This document shows, one piece after another, positions 1-7,608 of a DNA stretch of 64,000 nt (position 1 is the stretch's first letter; every line of letters starts with the position of its first letter). The stretch is from an uncultured Faecalibacterium sp. GTDB taxonomy: Bacteria; Bacillota; Clostridia; Oscillospirales; Ruminococcaceae. The notes under the pieces are model-generated. The model saw only the letters and a program-made list of their open reading frames with translations, was not told where the DNA came from and did no database searches. The translations under genes and the position numbers were made by a program. Location: positions 1-64,000 of the forward strand of contig CAKSWU010000009.1 in assembly GCA_934513205.1 (NCBI GenBank), given 5' to 3'.

Positions 1-1257
1 CTCGACCGCTTTGCCCGGAATCGGTTCGATGCCGTGAACTACAAGTACCAGCTGGAAAAGAACGGTGTCCATCTGGTGTCTGCCATGGAACCCATCTCGC
101 AGGGGCCTGAAGGCATTATGGTGGAGAGTATGCTGATTGGCATGGCGGAATACTATTCCGCCGAACTCGCCCTGAAAGTGGCGCGCGGTGAGCGCGAAAA
201 CGCCCTTCAGTGCAAGTACAACGGCGGTGTGGTTCCGCTGGGCTTCACCATTGGCAAGGAGGACAGGCTGTACCATATCGACCCGGAAACGGCTCCCATC
301 GTGCAGGAAATCTTCACCCGGTACGCCGATGGCGAACCGGCTGAGAAGATCGCAGCCTCCTTGAACGAGCGCGGCTTGCGTACCCGCACCGGGAAGCCGT
401 TCGTGAAGAACAGCTTCTTCCAGATCTTCCGCAACCGACGCTATATCGGCGAATACCGCTACAAGGACATTGTGACGCCGGGCGGTATTCCGGCTATTGT
501 TGACCAGGATTTGTTCGACCGGGTGCAGCAGCGTTTCGAGCAGAACAGGATCGCCCACGGTCGGCCTGCAAAAGAGGATGTGAGCTATCTGCTGACCACC
601 AAGCTGTTCTGTGGCAAGTGCGGCACCCTGATGGGCGGCGAAAGCGGCACCAGCCACATGGGAAACACCTACTATTACTACAAGTGCGGCAACGCCAAAC
701 GCCACGGCAAGGCGCACTGTGACCTGAAAGCCATCCGCAAGGAGCCGCTGGAACGGTTCGTGGTGGATACCGCCATTAAGGTGATTTTTAACGATGAAAT
801 CATTGAATGGCTGATAGATTTGGTCATGGAAGCCCAGCAGAAGGAGAACACCCGGCTGCCTGTCCTGAAAGAGCAGCTCAGGGACACGGAGAAGCGGCTG
901 GCAAACCTTCTGGAAGCCATTGAACAGGGCATCCTGACCCCGACCACCAAGCAGCGTTTGGACGAGCTGGAAGCCCGGAAAGAAGCTCTGAACACCAGTA
1001 TTCTGGAGGAAGAGCTGAAAAAGCCCGTCCTGACCCGTGAGTGGATTCGGTTCTGGCTTGAAAAATTCCGCAAGGGTGACGTGGGCAGCACGGAACACCA
1101 GCGGCAGATCATTGATACCTTTGTCAACTCGGTCTATGTCTTTGATGACCGGGTCGTACTCAATTTCAACTTCACGGACGATGCCAAGACGGTCACCCGT
1201 GAGGAAGTGTTGGGTTCGAGTGCTGTGGAGAATGCTCCACCATGCATAAGCCACTAA
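1..1257 (+). CDS. large serine recombinase, 5' end cut by window edge
   Basis: Site-specific recombinase of the large serine family, which cuts and rejoins DNA at attachment sites through a 5'-phosphoserine link. The window opens at LDRFARNRFD, equivalent to residue 76 of the complete copy at 45548-47086, so about 75 N-terminal residues with the catalytic serine lie outside. Visible parts are the end of the resolvase domain, a recombinase domain, a zinc ribbon (CGKCG, then C and C in the KCGNAKRHGKAHCD stretch), a coiled coil around the QLRDTEKRL and LDELEARKEAL segments, and a C-terminal tail. The protein differs from the other copy at only a few positions, for example NDEIIEWLIDLVM against SDEIIERLIDLIM. 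The stop codon lies inside the terminator hairpin. Family is certain; I infer that the element was mobile. Confidence 0.93.
   Translation, partial: LDRFARNRFDAVNYKYQLEKNGVHLVSAMEPISQGPEGIMVESMLIGMAEYYSAELALKVARGERENALQCKYNGGVVPLGFTIGKEDRLYHIDPETAPIVQEIFTRYADGEPAEKIAASLNERGLRTRTGKPFVKNSFFQIFRNRRYIGEYRYKDIVTPGGIPAIVDQDLFDRVQQRFEQNRIAHGRPAKEDVSYLLTTKLFCGKCGTLMGGESGTSHMGNTYYYYKCGNAKRHGKAHCDLKAIRKEPLERFVVDTAIKVIFNDEIIEWLIDLVMEAQQKENTRLPVLKEQLRDTEKRLANLLEAIEQGILTPTTKQRLDELEARKEALNTSILEEELKKPVLTREWIRFWLEKFRKGDVGSTEHQRQIIDTFVNSVYVFDDRVVLNFNFTDDAKTVTREEVLGSSAVENAPPCISH
1212..1241 (+). repeat. att-like 30-bp repeat, copy 1
   Basis: The last codons of the recombinase carry a 30-bp sequence that recurs on the minus strand at 45619-45648 and 44365-44393. 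It contains a perfect palindrome, GTGGAG-AATG-CTCCAC. The other copies have one base changed in the left arm. Sequence before it is conserved between the two recombinase genes, while sequence just after it differs. This resembles an attachment site at the 3' end of a large serine recombinase gene; that role is inferred. Confidence 0.5.
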
Positions 1258-1278
1258 CAGAAGTTAGTGGCTTTTTTT
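1249..1278 (+). terminator. intrinsic terminator of recombinase copy 1
   Basis: A 10-bp perfect stem, AGCCACTAAC with GTTAGTGGCT, loop AGAA, is followed by seven T. The recombinase stop codon is within the left arm. Confidence 0.9.
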
Positions 1279-1279
1279 G

Positions 1280-1530
1280 CGCTATACGCGGACTTATGTT
1301 GGTGTATGGAGAATTAGGGACTCGAACAGCACGGCCGCGCCGCAGGCGGGGCAGCAAACACCCCAGTGCAACGACGACGACCGCAGCCTGCGGCTGAAAC
1401 AGGGAGGAGTTGTTGGGGCCGCGTTCTGATTTTTCAAAGCCCTGCCAAGGGGCTGAAGAAAAATCAGCAAACGCAACCCGTTGCTTTGATTAGTGCGCGG
1501 GTTCCAACGATCAGGAATGTCTACCGGGGA
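1280..1530. repeat. 3' non-coding flank of the recombinase element, shared with copy 2
   Basis: No gene seen. From about 1362 to 1485 and again at 1499-1528 this matches the reverse complement of 45347-45520. It includes a hairpin made by CTGATTTTTC and GAAAAATCAG around 1427-1467. Because this spacer travels with the recombinase, the mobile unit probably extends about 270 bp beyond the gene. A short reading frame on the minus strand here has no ribosome site and I do not treat it as a gene. Confidence 0.7.
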
Positions 1531-1726
1531 TGATGCTTAAAAGTCCAGCTGGTCAGAGAATGGTTTGAAATCTTTATGCCCTCTTTTCAGCCGTTTGTAG
1601 CAAGTTTGTAGCAGATCTGTAGCAAAATTCGGAGAGAAATGGCAAAATGGCTCCGAAAACCCGATTTTTGCAGATTTTTGGGTATAAAATTTTATCCTTG
1701 AATTTTGTGCAGAATGATGACGGTGC

Positions 1727-1755
1727 TTTTCATTCGGATTCTGATGCCGTACAAT
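1727..1755 (+). promoter_or_regulatory. promoter of the HipA-like gene
   Basis: TTTTCA and TACAAT are separated by 17 bp, 35 bp upstream of the GTG start. The preceding 1531-1726 is AT-rich and holds nothing else I recognise. Confidence 0.5.
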
Positions 1756-1790
1756 AAAGGAAAAGATCATGGATGAAAGGAGAAATCGCT

Positions 1791-2930
1791 GTGCGCTACA
1801 CCATCCGGCATTTTGATTTGCCGCTGCTTACCTTTGAAGCAAACATGGACAGTGCAGATACTGACCTCCATATTATAAAGGTCTACGAAGAAAACCGTTC
1901 CTTTTTACCTTTGAACCTGACTGTATCAGAAGATGGTGTAGAACGCTGGCTGCGGCATCGCACAATTCCGAAGAACCGAGCGTATGTAGATGCTCTGCTC
2001 TCTAAGGTGGGGCTTTCTTTGAATCGTCCGCTGGGAATTATCACCGTCTGCAAAGGACTTTCACTCAATGATTGCTTTTGGGTAGATGCAGAGGGCTCCG
2101 GTGACACCTTTGAAAAAGTAAATCTTTACGATAACCGATTCAGTCAGGTGCTGGCAGCAATCGCCTTTACAGGATATGGCAGCAGCATACGAACTTCGCT
2201 TGCGTCCTGCCCGGAGTTCTCGACCAACGGGATGCTGCCAAAATGCTGGCGCAGACAAAACGGAAAAATCTATCTTTATAAAGGTGGCACGTCAGGGTTC
2301 AGCAATCTGGGATTTGAACCATACTCGGAACTGTACGCTTATCAAGTTGCACAGGTGATGGGTGTGAATGCGATTCGATACACCCTGACAAAAGATCTGA
2401 AAAAGACGCTTTGTTCCAAGTGTGAGCTGTTCACCAGCAAAGAGTATTCTTATATTCCCATCGGACAGCTTGTGTCCAAAGGTGGAATAAAAGCAATTTT
2501 TGCGTATTATCAGACGTTAGGTCAGAACTTTGTGGATGCGCTGGAAGATATGCTGGTCTTTGATGCGATCATCTGCAACACTGACCGCCACTATGGAAAC
2601 TTTGGTGTGCTGGTAGATAATAAGACCAACACGATTGCGGCACCCGCACCGCTGTTTGACCACGGAAACTCGCTGTTCAGTCTGGGCGGAACGGATCTTT
2701 GGGACAACCAGAAAGCATTTGATGAATATGCCCGCACACTGCTTCCGCTTGCATACGATGATTTCTTTGCAGCTGCAAAGAGTGCAATGAAACCTCGTCA
2801 CCGTGCAATGCTCCATAAGCTGCTGGATTTCCATTTTGACCGCAGAGCGACACGTTATAATCTGCCGCCAAATCGCTTGAAGATGATCGAAAAAGAGGTA
2901 CAGCGCAGAGCAAGAGTGCTTTTAGGGTGA
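1791..2930 (+). CDS. HipA-like serine/threonine kinase
   Basis: A 379-residue protein of the HipA/CtkA kinase-like superfamily. The C-terminal half has the catalytic-loop type motif NTDRHYGNFG (about residues 263-272) and the metal-binding type motif FDHGNSLF (about 289-296), as in HipA kinases. HipA toxins phosphorylate glutamyl-tRNA synthetase; the substrate here is unknown. I chose GTG at 1791 because AAAGGAG sits eight bases upstream; an ATG at 1773 would overlap that ribosome site. No hipB-like helix-turn-helix gene lies on either side, so it is not a classical hipBA pair. It sits between the recombinase element and a helicase remnant, with its own promoter and terminator, which suggests accessory cargo. 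Kinase fold is likely; a toxin role is speculative. Confidence 0.75.
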   Translation: MRYTIRHFDLPLLTFEANMDSADTDLHIIKVYEENRSFLPLNLTVSEDGVERWLRHRTIPKNRAYVDALLSKVGLSLNRPLGIITVCKGLSLNDCFWVDAEGSGDTFEKVNLYDNRFSQVLAAIAFTGYGSSIRTSLASCPEFSTNGMLPKCWRRQNGKIYLYKGGTSGFSNLGFEPYSELYAYQVAQVMGVNAIRYTLTKDLKKTLCSKCELFTSKEYSYIPIGQLVSKGGIKAIFAYYQTLGQNFVDALEDMLVFDAIICNTDRHYGNFGVLVDNKTNTIAAPAPLFDHGNSLFSLGGTDLWDNQKAFDEYARTLLPLAYDDFFAAAKSAMKPRHRAMLHKLLDFHFDRRATRYNLPPNRLKMIEKEVQRRARVLLG

Positions 2931-2931
2931 A

Positions 2932-2982
2932 AAAGAAACCGTCAAACGTAAGAGATTGCTATCTCATGCGTTGACGGTTTTT
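2932..2982 (+). terminator. intrinsic terminator of the HipA-like gene
   Basis: AAACCGTCAA pairs with TTGACGGTTT around an internal hairpin, followed by a T run. From 2983 to 3157 I see no gene. Confidence 0.85.
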
Positions 2983-3157
2983 CTTGTCAGTGGAGGGGGA
3001 TGGCTTTCCTTGAAAGTGGCGAAAAATTTTATGGAAAGACTCCAAAGAGAAACAACGAGTTAGGTCTTTCCCAAATTCTGTGTAAAGTCCAGACAGCTAT
3101 AAAACAAGAGCGATTTTAATATGAGGCGGCAGACGGCGAAACCGGCTGTCGCCTTAA

Positions 3158-3278
3158 CAACAACGGCAGCCTCCGCCGTGTCGATGGGCGTAGTGGACTT
3201 GCGGGCTTCCGGGATCTTGGCAAGCTCGCGGTTCAGCGCGTTGTTGATGACCTGTTCGTACAGTCCGGGGTGGAGCAT
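3158..3278 (-). pseudogene. N-terminal remnant of a DEAD/DEAH helicase (DUF3427-type)
   Basis: Starting at ATG 3278, the first 38 or so codons read MLHPGLYEQVINNALNREL and then IPEARKST..PID.AEA. From memory this matches the start of large Firmicute helicase/DUF3427 proteins (PGLYEQVIN, IPEAR, APID.AEAS). After the AEA the similarity stops and the frame runs into unrelated sequence, so only about 4% of the expected gene is left. It is probably a deletion scar. Confidence 0.5.
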
Positions 3279-3389
3279 CGGTACACTTCTTTGCCGTTTT
3301 CTTTTATTATATCGCCAGCAGAAAGGACATTCAATTGCAGCAGGGAAAATTTGTTCGGGCGGGATATGATCCGGCAGATTGCCTTAACC

Positions 3390-3440
3390 AAAACAGGGGC
3401 TGCTGCACCGGGAAAAAACCCTGTGCAGCAGCCCCTTGTA
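3390..3440 (-). terminator. terminator of the symporter gene
   Basis: GGGGCTGCTGCAC pairs with GTGCAGCAGCCCC (13 bp). On the minus strand the hairpin is followed by TGTTTTGG. The upstream region 3279-3389 holds no gene I can support. Confidence 0.75.
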
Positions 3441-3454
3441 TTATATAGGAAGGA

Positions 3455-4402
3455 TCAGTCCTTCTTCTCGGCGGTGCGGGCAAAGAAGTTGGCAAGCACG
3501 GCACCGGAAATGTTGTGCCACACCGAGAACACAGCGCCGGGGATGGTTGCCAGCGGATACTGTGCAAAGTGGGCAGCGGCCAGAGAGGTGGCCAGGCCCG
3601 AGTTCTGCATACCGACCTCGATGGAAATTGCACGGCACTTGGTGGAATCCAGCTTCAGCAGCTTGCCCACGCCAAAGCCGGTGAGGTAGCCCAGCAGGTT
3701 GTGCAGGATGACCACGGCAAGGATCAGCAGGCCGCTGGTCATGATCTTAGCGGAGTTTGCGGACACAACGGCGCAGATGATGAGCACGATGGCGGTGGTG
3801 GAGACCAGCGGCAGCACGCGGACGGCGTTCTGGGTGAAGGCGTGGAAGAAGTGGTTGACCACAAAGCCCAGTGCGATGGGCACCAGCACTACTTTGACGA
3901 TGGACAGGAACATATTCACAGGGTTCACATCCACGCGCTGACCGGCATACAGCAAAGTGAGCAGCGGGGTGAGGAAGGGTGCCAGCACGGTGGAAACTGC
4001 GGTCATGCCGACGGACAGTGCAACATCGCCCTTGGACAGATAGGTCATCACGTTAGAGGAGGTGCCGCCGGGGCAGGTACCCACAAGGATGACGCCGATG
4101 GCCAACTCGGTGGGCAGGTGGAACAGCTGCGTCAGCGCCCATGCAAGGAAGGGCATCAGGGTAAACTGTGCAATGCAGCCGATGATCACGTCCTTCGGAC
4201 GGCTGAACACCACCTTGAAGTCCTCCGGCTTCAGGGTAAGACCCATGCCGAACATGACGATGCCCAGCAGGGTGTTGACCCATGCGGTCTTTACCACACT
4301 GAAGGTGCCGGGGAACAGCAGCGCCAGCGCTGCCACAACGATGACGATGGCGGCCATGTACTTGCCCACAAAATCGCTTACTTTTTCCAGTGTTTTCATC
4401 AT
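3455..4402 (-). CDS. bile acid:sodium symporter family transporter
   Basis: A 315-residue integral membrane carrier of the BASS family. The sequence is a run of about nine or ten hydrophobic helices, with family-like stretches such as LGIVMFGMGLTLKPEDF (near 45-60) and a GTCPGGTSSNVMTYLSKGD segment at the ion-binding crossover. Bacterial members carry bile acids, pantoate, keto acids or other organic anions with sodium; the substrate is not readable here. Start: ATG ATG at 4402/4399 follows AGGAG; the second ATG has the better seven-base spacing. A longer reading frame upstream runs through the T-box and is not coding. The T-box leader suggests expression rises when one tRNA is uncharged, so the substrate is probably linked to an amino acid. 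Confidence 0.85.
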   Translation of the reverse strand: MMKTLEKVSDFVGKYMAAIVIVVAALALLFPGTFSVVKTAWVNTLLGIVMFGMGLTLKPEDFKVVFSRPKDVIIGCIAQFTLMPFLAWALTQLFHLPTELAIGVILVGTCPGGTSSNVMTYLSKGDVALSVGMTAVSTVLAPFLTPLLTLLYAGQRVDVNPVNMFLSIVKVVLVPIALGFVVNHFFHAFTQNAVRVLPLVSTTAIVLIICAVVSANSAKIMTSGLLILAVVILHNLLGYLTGFGVGKLLKLDSTKCRAISIEVGMQNSGLATSLAAAHFAQYPLATIPGAVFSVWHNISGAVLANFFARTAEKKD

Positions 4403-4478
4403 AATACTCCTTTTTCTGAACACTTGTTTTTGCGGATGCAAAGGCAATGAAACATCCGGAAAATGGCTTTCCCGCAAA

Positions 4479-4790
4479 CAAAAACGCCTTTGTCCCTTAC
4501 AGTTCGTAAGAGACAAAGGCGTATAAACTCCTCTGCGGTACCACTCTTATTGCCGGTGCAAAGCCCGGCCCCTCAGTGCGCATCCAACAATGCGCGGCCC
4601 GTGATAACGGGGGCCTGCCGTTCCCGCTTACTGGGGCGCATACACCGCCCATTCAGCCGGAAAGCTCGGAGAGGATCTTCCCACGGAGGCCCTGCACTGC
4701 CTTGCATCATCCGGCAGCTCTCTGCAGCATTCTTTCCGGGTACTTTTTCTCGTCATAGCCGAATATTTCACTGCCCCGCAGTATACTCCC
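4479..4790 (-). promoter_or_regulatory. T-box riboswitch upstream of the symporter gene
   Basis: On the minus strand the order is a stem I with AGAGAGCTGCC distal-loop elements, a second helix region, the T-box motif AAGAGTGGTACCGCAG (complement of 4533-4547), and a terminator with arms CGCCTTTGTC/GACAAAGGCG and a T run (4479-4521). A T-box senses uncharged tRNA and turns the terminator into an antiterminator. By folding stem I, a candidate specifier is ATC (isoleucine), complement of 4674-4676, but the frame of the loop is uncertain. Confidence 0.9.
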
Positions 4791-4879
4791 CCGCAAGGGC
4801 AAAGTCAAGGGATGCGGCCCGTCGGATTTTTCATCTGATTCATGTTATGAATGAAAGCGGTTCACGCAATGGCGCAGAA

Positions 4880-4913
4880 GAAAAGCAGGGCACCGGTGGG
4901 TGCCCTGCTTTTT
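4880..4913 (-). terminator. terminator after the DUF819 gene
   Basis: AAAGCAGGGCAC pairs with GTGCCCTGCTTT, with T runs on both strands. Confidence 0.85.
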
Positions 4914-4934
4914 GTCCGTGTACAGAGATGTTGT

Positions 4935-6098
4935 TTATGCCAGCAGCGACATGATGTTTGCGGTGATCAGGCCGCCAGCCGTGCCGATGACATAGCCCAT
5001 CAGGGCCATCAGAACGCCAACGGGCACCAGAGCGCCGCTGTAAGCACCAGCCAGAATGGGCGCGGAGGCAGAGCCGCCGATGTTTGCCAGAGAGGCCACG
5101 CCGCAGGTGAACATATCCAGATGGAAGATCTTTGCCAGCAGCACCAGAAGGATGCCGTGGATGGCAAGGATCATAAAGCCTGCCAGGATCCATGCGGGTG
5201 CATCGGTCAGCTCCAGGAAGCTTGCGCGGGAGGCAAGCAAAGCCACCACAGAGTACAGCAGCAGGTTGGACAGCTCGGTGCTGCCTGCCATGCGGCCCAC
5301 GGGGGTGACAGCGCCGATCAGACCGGACAGCGTGATGAGCAGGACGGTCCAGGTGGCCTTGTCCAGGAAGGGCATTGCGCTGTTCAGGGCTGCGCCGATG
5401 TCCTGACCGAAGGCAGAGATCACCAGAGCCAGACCCAGCAGGAAGATCAGGTTGACAAAGCTGGCCTTGTCCTCGTTGGCCTTTGCGTCCTCTTCCAGAC
5501 GGCGGGACACTTCATCCAGCGTGGTGGTGTCAGCCTTGACCCACTTGTTGAATTTGGGAGCCAGATTGATGGCCCACAGCAGGAACATGACCCAGATGGA
5601 GTAGTCAATGGAGTCCACCACCAGTGCGTAGGCCATGTCGGCTTCGCCGATGTCCAGCGCAGCCTGCACGGCGATCATGTTGCCGGAGCCGCCCATCCAG
5701 CTGCCGCACAGAGCGCCCAGAGCCTTCCATGCTTCGGAGCCCAGTGCGCCCTTCATCACAGCGAAGGTGGCAATGAAGGCCACCGAGATGGAGACGGAAG
5801 CGGCAAAGAAGCCGCCCAGCATCTTGGGACCAAGCTTGAAGATCTTGCGGATGTCGCAGCGCAGCAGCATCAGGAAGATCATTGCGTACAGCAGGTTGTT
5901 CTTCAGGACAGAGTAGGCGGGTTTGGTGGCAGCCATATCCCAGACGTTCAGCGTGCAGAGGATCATGGTGATGAGATACAGCAGGACGATGGGAGGTGCG
6001 TAGTCGAAGAACTTCGACTTGGTATAGCGCTGGAGCCATACCAGCATTGCGGCGATGAAGATCAGCACCGCAATATAGGTGAAGCCATTGGTAATCAT
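4935..6098 (-). CDS. DUF819 (YjcL-like) membrane protein
   Basis: A 387-residue polytopic membrane protein of the DUF819 family. It begins with a hydrophobic helix followed by YTKSKFFDYAPPIVLLYL, which I recognise as typical of the family, and has about ten further membrane helices with a charged loop (EVSRRLEEDAKANEDK) near the middle. Members look like transporters, but no substrate is established to my knowledge. Start: ATG at 6098 follows AAAGGGG with suitable spacing. It is transcribed divergently from a dipeptide epimerase, so a role in importing cell-wall or dietary dipeptides is plausible, as inference only. Confidence 0.8.
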   Translation of the reverse strand: MITNGFTYIAVLIFIAAMLVWLQRYTKSKFFDYAPPIVLLYLITMILCTLNVWDMAATKPAYSVLKNNLLYAMIFLMLLRCDIRKIFKLGPKMLGGFFAASVSISVAFIATFAVMKGALGSEAWKALGALCGSWMGGSGNMIAVQAALDIGEADMAYALVVDSIDYSIWVMFLLWAINLAPKFNKWVKADTTTLDEVSRRLEEDAKANEDKASFVNLIFLLGLALVISAFGQDIGAALNSAMPFLDKATWTVLLITLSGLIGAVTPVGRMAGSTELSNLLLYSVVALLASRASFLELTDAPAWILAGFMILAIHGILLVLLAKIFHLDMFTCGVASLANIGGSASAPILAGAYSGALVPVGVLMALMGYVIGTAGGLITANIMSLLA

Positions 6099-6146
6099 TT
6101 TCCGGACCCCTTTCTTCTTTTAACGATTTTTTCACGGACAATTGTC

Positions 6147-6175
6147 TTTACATTGTTGACAACTTCGTTTACAAT
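6147..6175 (+). promoter_or_regulatory. promoter of the epimerase gene, with palindromes
   Basis: TTTACA and TACAAT are 17 bp apart. The 135-bp divergent spacer also holds GACAATTGTC at 6137-6146 (perfect palindrome) and TTGTTGACAA inside the promoter, both possible operators for a shared regulator. Confidence 0.5.
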
Positions 6176-6233
6176 ATTACCATGGATTTCATAATTTGGC
6201 AACTTTTTTATGGAAAGGGGTAGGAAAAACTTT

Positions 6234-7331
6234 ATGAAAATTACAGAAGTCCGAATTGGCAGGATCTCGGTGCCGCTGCGGGTGCCCTTCAAAACGGCGC
6301 TGCGCTCGGTGGACAGCGTGGAAGACGTCATCGTGGAGATCCACACCGACACCGGTGCGGTGGGCTACGGTGAAGCACCTCCCACCGGCGTCATCACCGG
6401 CGACACCACCGGCTCCATCATTGGTGCCATCCGGGACCACATCGCCAAGACCATCATCGGCCGGGATGTGGATGAGTTCGAGGACCTGATGGTGGCGCTG
6501 AACGCCTGCATCCAGAAGAACACCAGCGCCAAGGCTGCCGTGGATATGGCCCTGTGGGACCTGTACGGTCAGCTGTACGGCATCCCGGTCTACAAACTGA
6601 TGGGCGGTGCCCGCAAGTCCATCGTCACCGACATCACCATCAGCGTCAACGACCCCGATGAAATGGTGCGGGACGCGCAGAACGCCATCCAGCGCGGCTA
6701 CGACTGCCTGAAGGTCAAGGTGGGCAAGGAGCCGGAAAAGGACATTGCCCGCCTGAGTGCCATCCGCGCCGCTGTGCCCAAAGAGACTCTCATCCGCATC
6801 GACGCCAATCAGGGCTGGACCCCGAAGGAGGCGGTCCGCATCCTGAACGGGATGCAGGAGCGGGGACTGGACCTCGAGTTTGTGGAGCAGCCGGTGAAGG
6901 CCCACGACTTTGAGGGCATGAAGTATGTCACCGAGCGTTCCTATGTGCCGGTGCTGGCGGACGAGAGCGTGTTCTCGCCGCAGGATGCGCTGACCATCAT
7001 GCAGATGCGCGCCGCAGACCTTGTGAACATCAAACTGATGAAGTGCGGCGGTCTGTATAACGCGCTGAAGATCGCCTCTGCCGCCGAGGTCTATGGCGTG
7101 GAGTGCATGATCGGCTGCATGCTGGAAGCAAAGATCAGCGTGAACGCCGCCGTGCATCTGGCCTGCGCCAAAAAGATCATCACCCGGATCGATCTGGACG
7201 GCCCCGTGCTGTGCAGCGAGGACCCCATCCTTGGCGGTGCCGTGTTCAACGAGAAGGAGATCACCGTCTCGGACGCACCGGGTCTGGGCATCCGGGGCAT
7301 CGAGCCGGGCAAGATCAAGTATCTGGATTGA
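6234..7331 (+). CDS. dipeptide epimerase, enolase superfamily
   Basis: A 365-residue member of the muconate-lactonizing subgroup of the enolase superfamily, closest to L-Ala-D/L-Glu (dipeptide) epimerases. Motifs in order: LKVKVG with the catalytic KxK lysines (about 160-165), RIDANQGW and EFVEQPV and LADESV with the three metal-binding acids, and NIKLMKCGG with the second catalytic lysine (about 265). The enzyme inverts the second residue of dipeptides, commonly in murein peptide recycling. Start: ATG 6234 is preceded by TAGGA eight bases upstream; an ATG at 6210 lacks a ribosome site. Divergent DUF819 and downstream convergent pepD fit dipeptide use. Exact dipeptide specificity is not predictable by eye. 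Confidence 0.88.
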   Translation: MKITEVRIGRISVPLRVPFKTALRSVDSVEDVIVEIHTDTGAVGYGEAPPTGVITGDTTGSIIGAIRDHIAKTIIGRDVDEFEDLMVALNACIQKNTSAKAAVDMALWDLYGQLYGIPVYKLMGGARKSIVTDITISVNDPDEMVRDAQNAIQRGYDCLKVKVGKEPEKDIARLSAIRAAVPKETLIRIDANQGWTPKEAVRILNGMQERGLDLEFVEQPVKAHDFEGMKYVTERSYVPVLADESVFSPQDALTIMQMRAADLVNIKLMKCGGLYNALKIASAAEVYGVECMIGCMLEAKISVNAAVHLACAKKIITRIDLDGPVLCSEDPILGGAVFNEKEITVSDAPGLGIRGIEPGKIKYLD

Positions 7332-7352
7332 TAGGCCGGTAACGGCAAGCAT

Positions 7353-7538
7353 CCTCGCCCTCTCCGTCATCGCTGACGCGATGCCACCTTGTTCCCCTTC
7401 TGGCACTTCGTACCACCTCCCCCGGCCGGGGCAGTCTGTCAAAGTGAGAGGCTTTGGCAGTACGGCAAAGTTTCTGGTTTTGCCAAGGGCTCTCCCTTTG
7501 GGAGAGCTGTCGAGCAGTGCGAGACTGAGAGGGCGAGC
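7353..7538. repeat. MITE-like repeat, copy A
   Basis: Begins CCTCGCCCTCTC and ends GAGAGGGCGAG, so the ends are inverted repeats. Inside are the arms TGCCACC and CTCTCCCTTTGGGAGAG, also seen in copies at 36351, 56014 and 57972. It starts about 20 bp after the epimerase stop and has no coding content. Confidence 0.7.
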
Positions 7539-7560
7539 CCGCTTTCAATAATCAAGAAAT

Positions 7561-7595
7561 AAAACGGCACCTGCCAGTTTGGCAGGTGCCGTTTT
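7561..7595 (-). terminator. bidirectional terminator between repeat A and pepD
   Basis: AAAACGGCACCTGCCA and TGGCAGGTGCCGTTTT form a perfect 16-bp stem with T runs on both strands. Confidence 0.9.
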
Positions 7596-7608
7596 GTATG
7601 TTTGGTCG

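Noticed and set aside
1212..1241. Reading the att-like repeat as a tRNA 3' end because of GTTCGAG and CCACCA
   Set aside because: No anticodon arm or D-arm upstream in any copy, and the upstream sequence is recombinase coding DNA.
1294..1476. Small frame in the element flank, also present at 45404-45610
   Set aside because: No ribosome site; similarity between copies comes from the DNA repeat rather than protein selection.
3515..4450. Long open frame opposite the symporter gene
   Set aside because: Antisense shadow caused by GC-rich codon bias; no ribosome site and Gly/His/Gln-rich low-complexity product.
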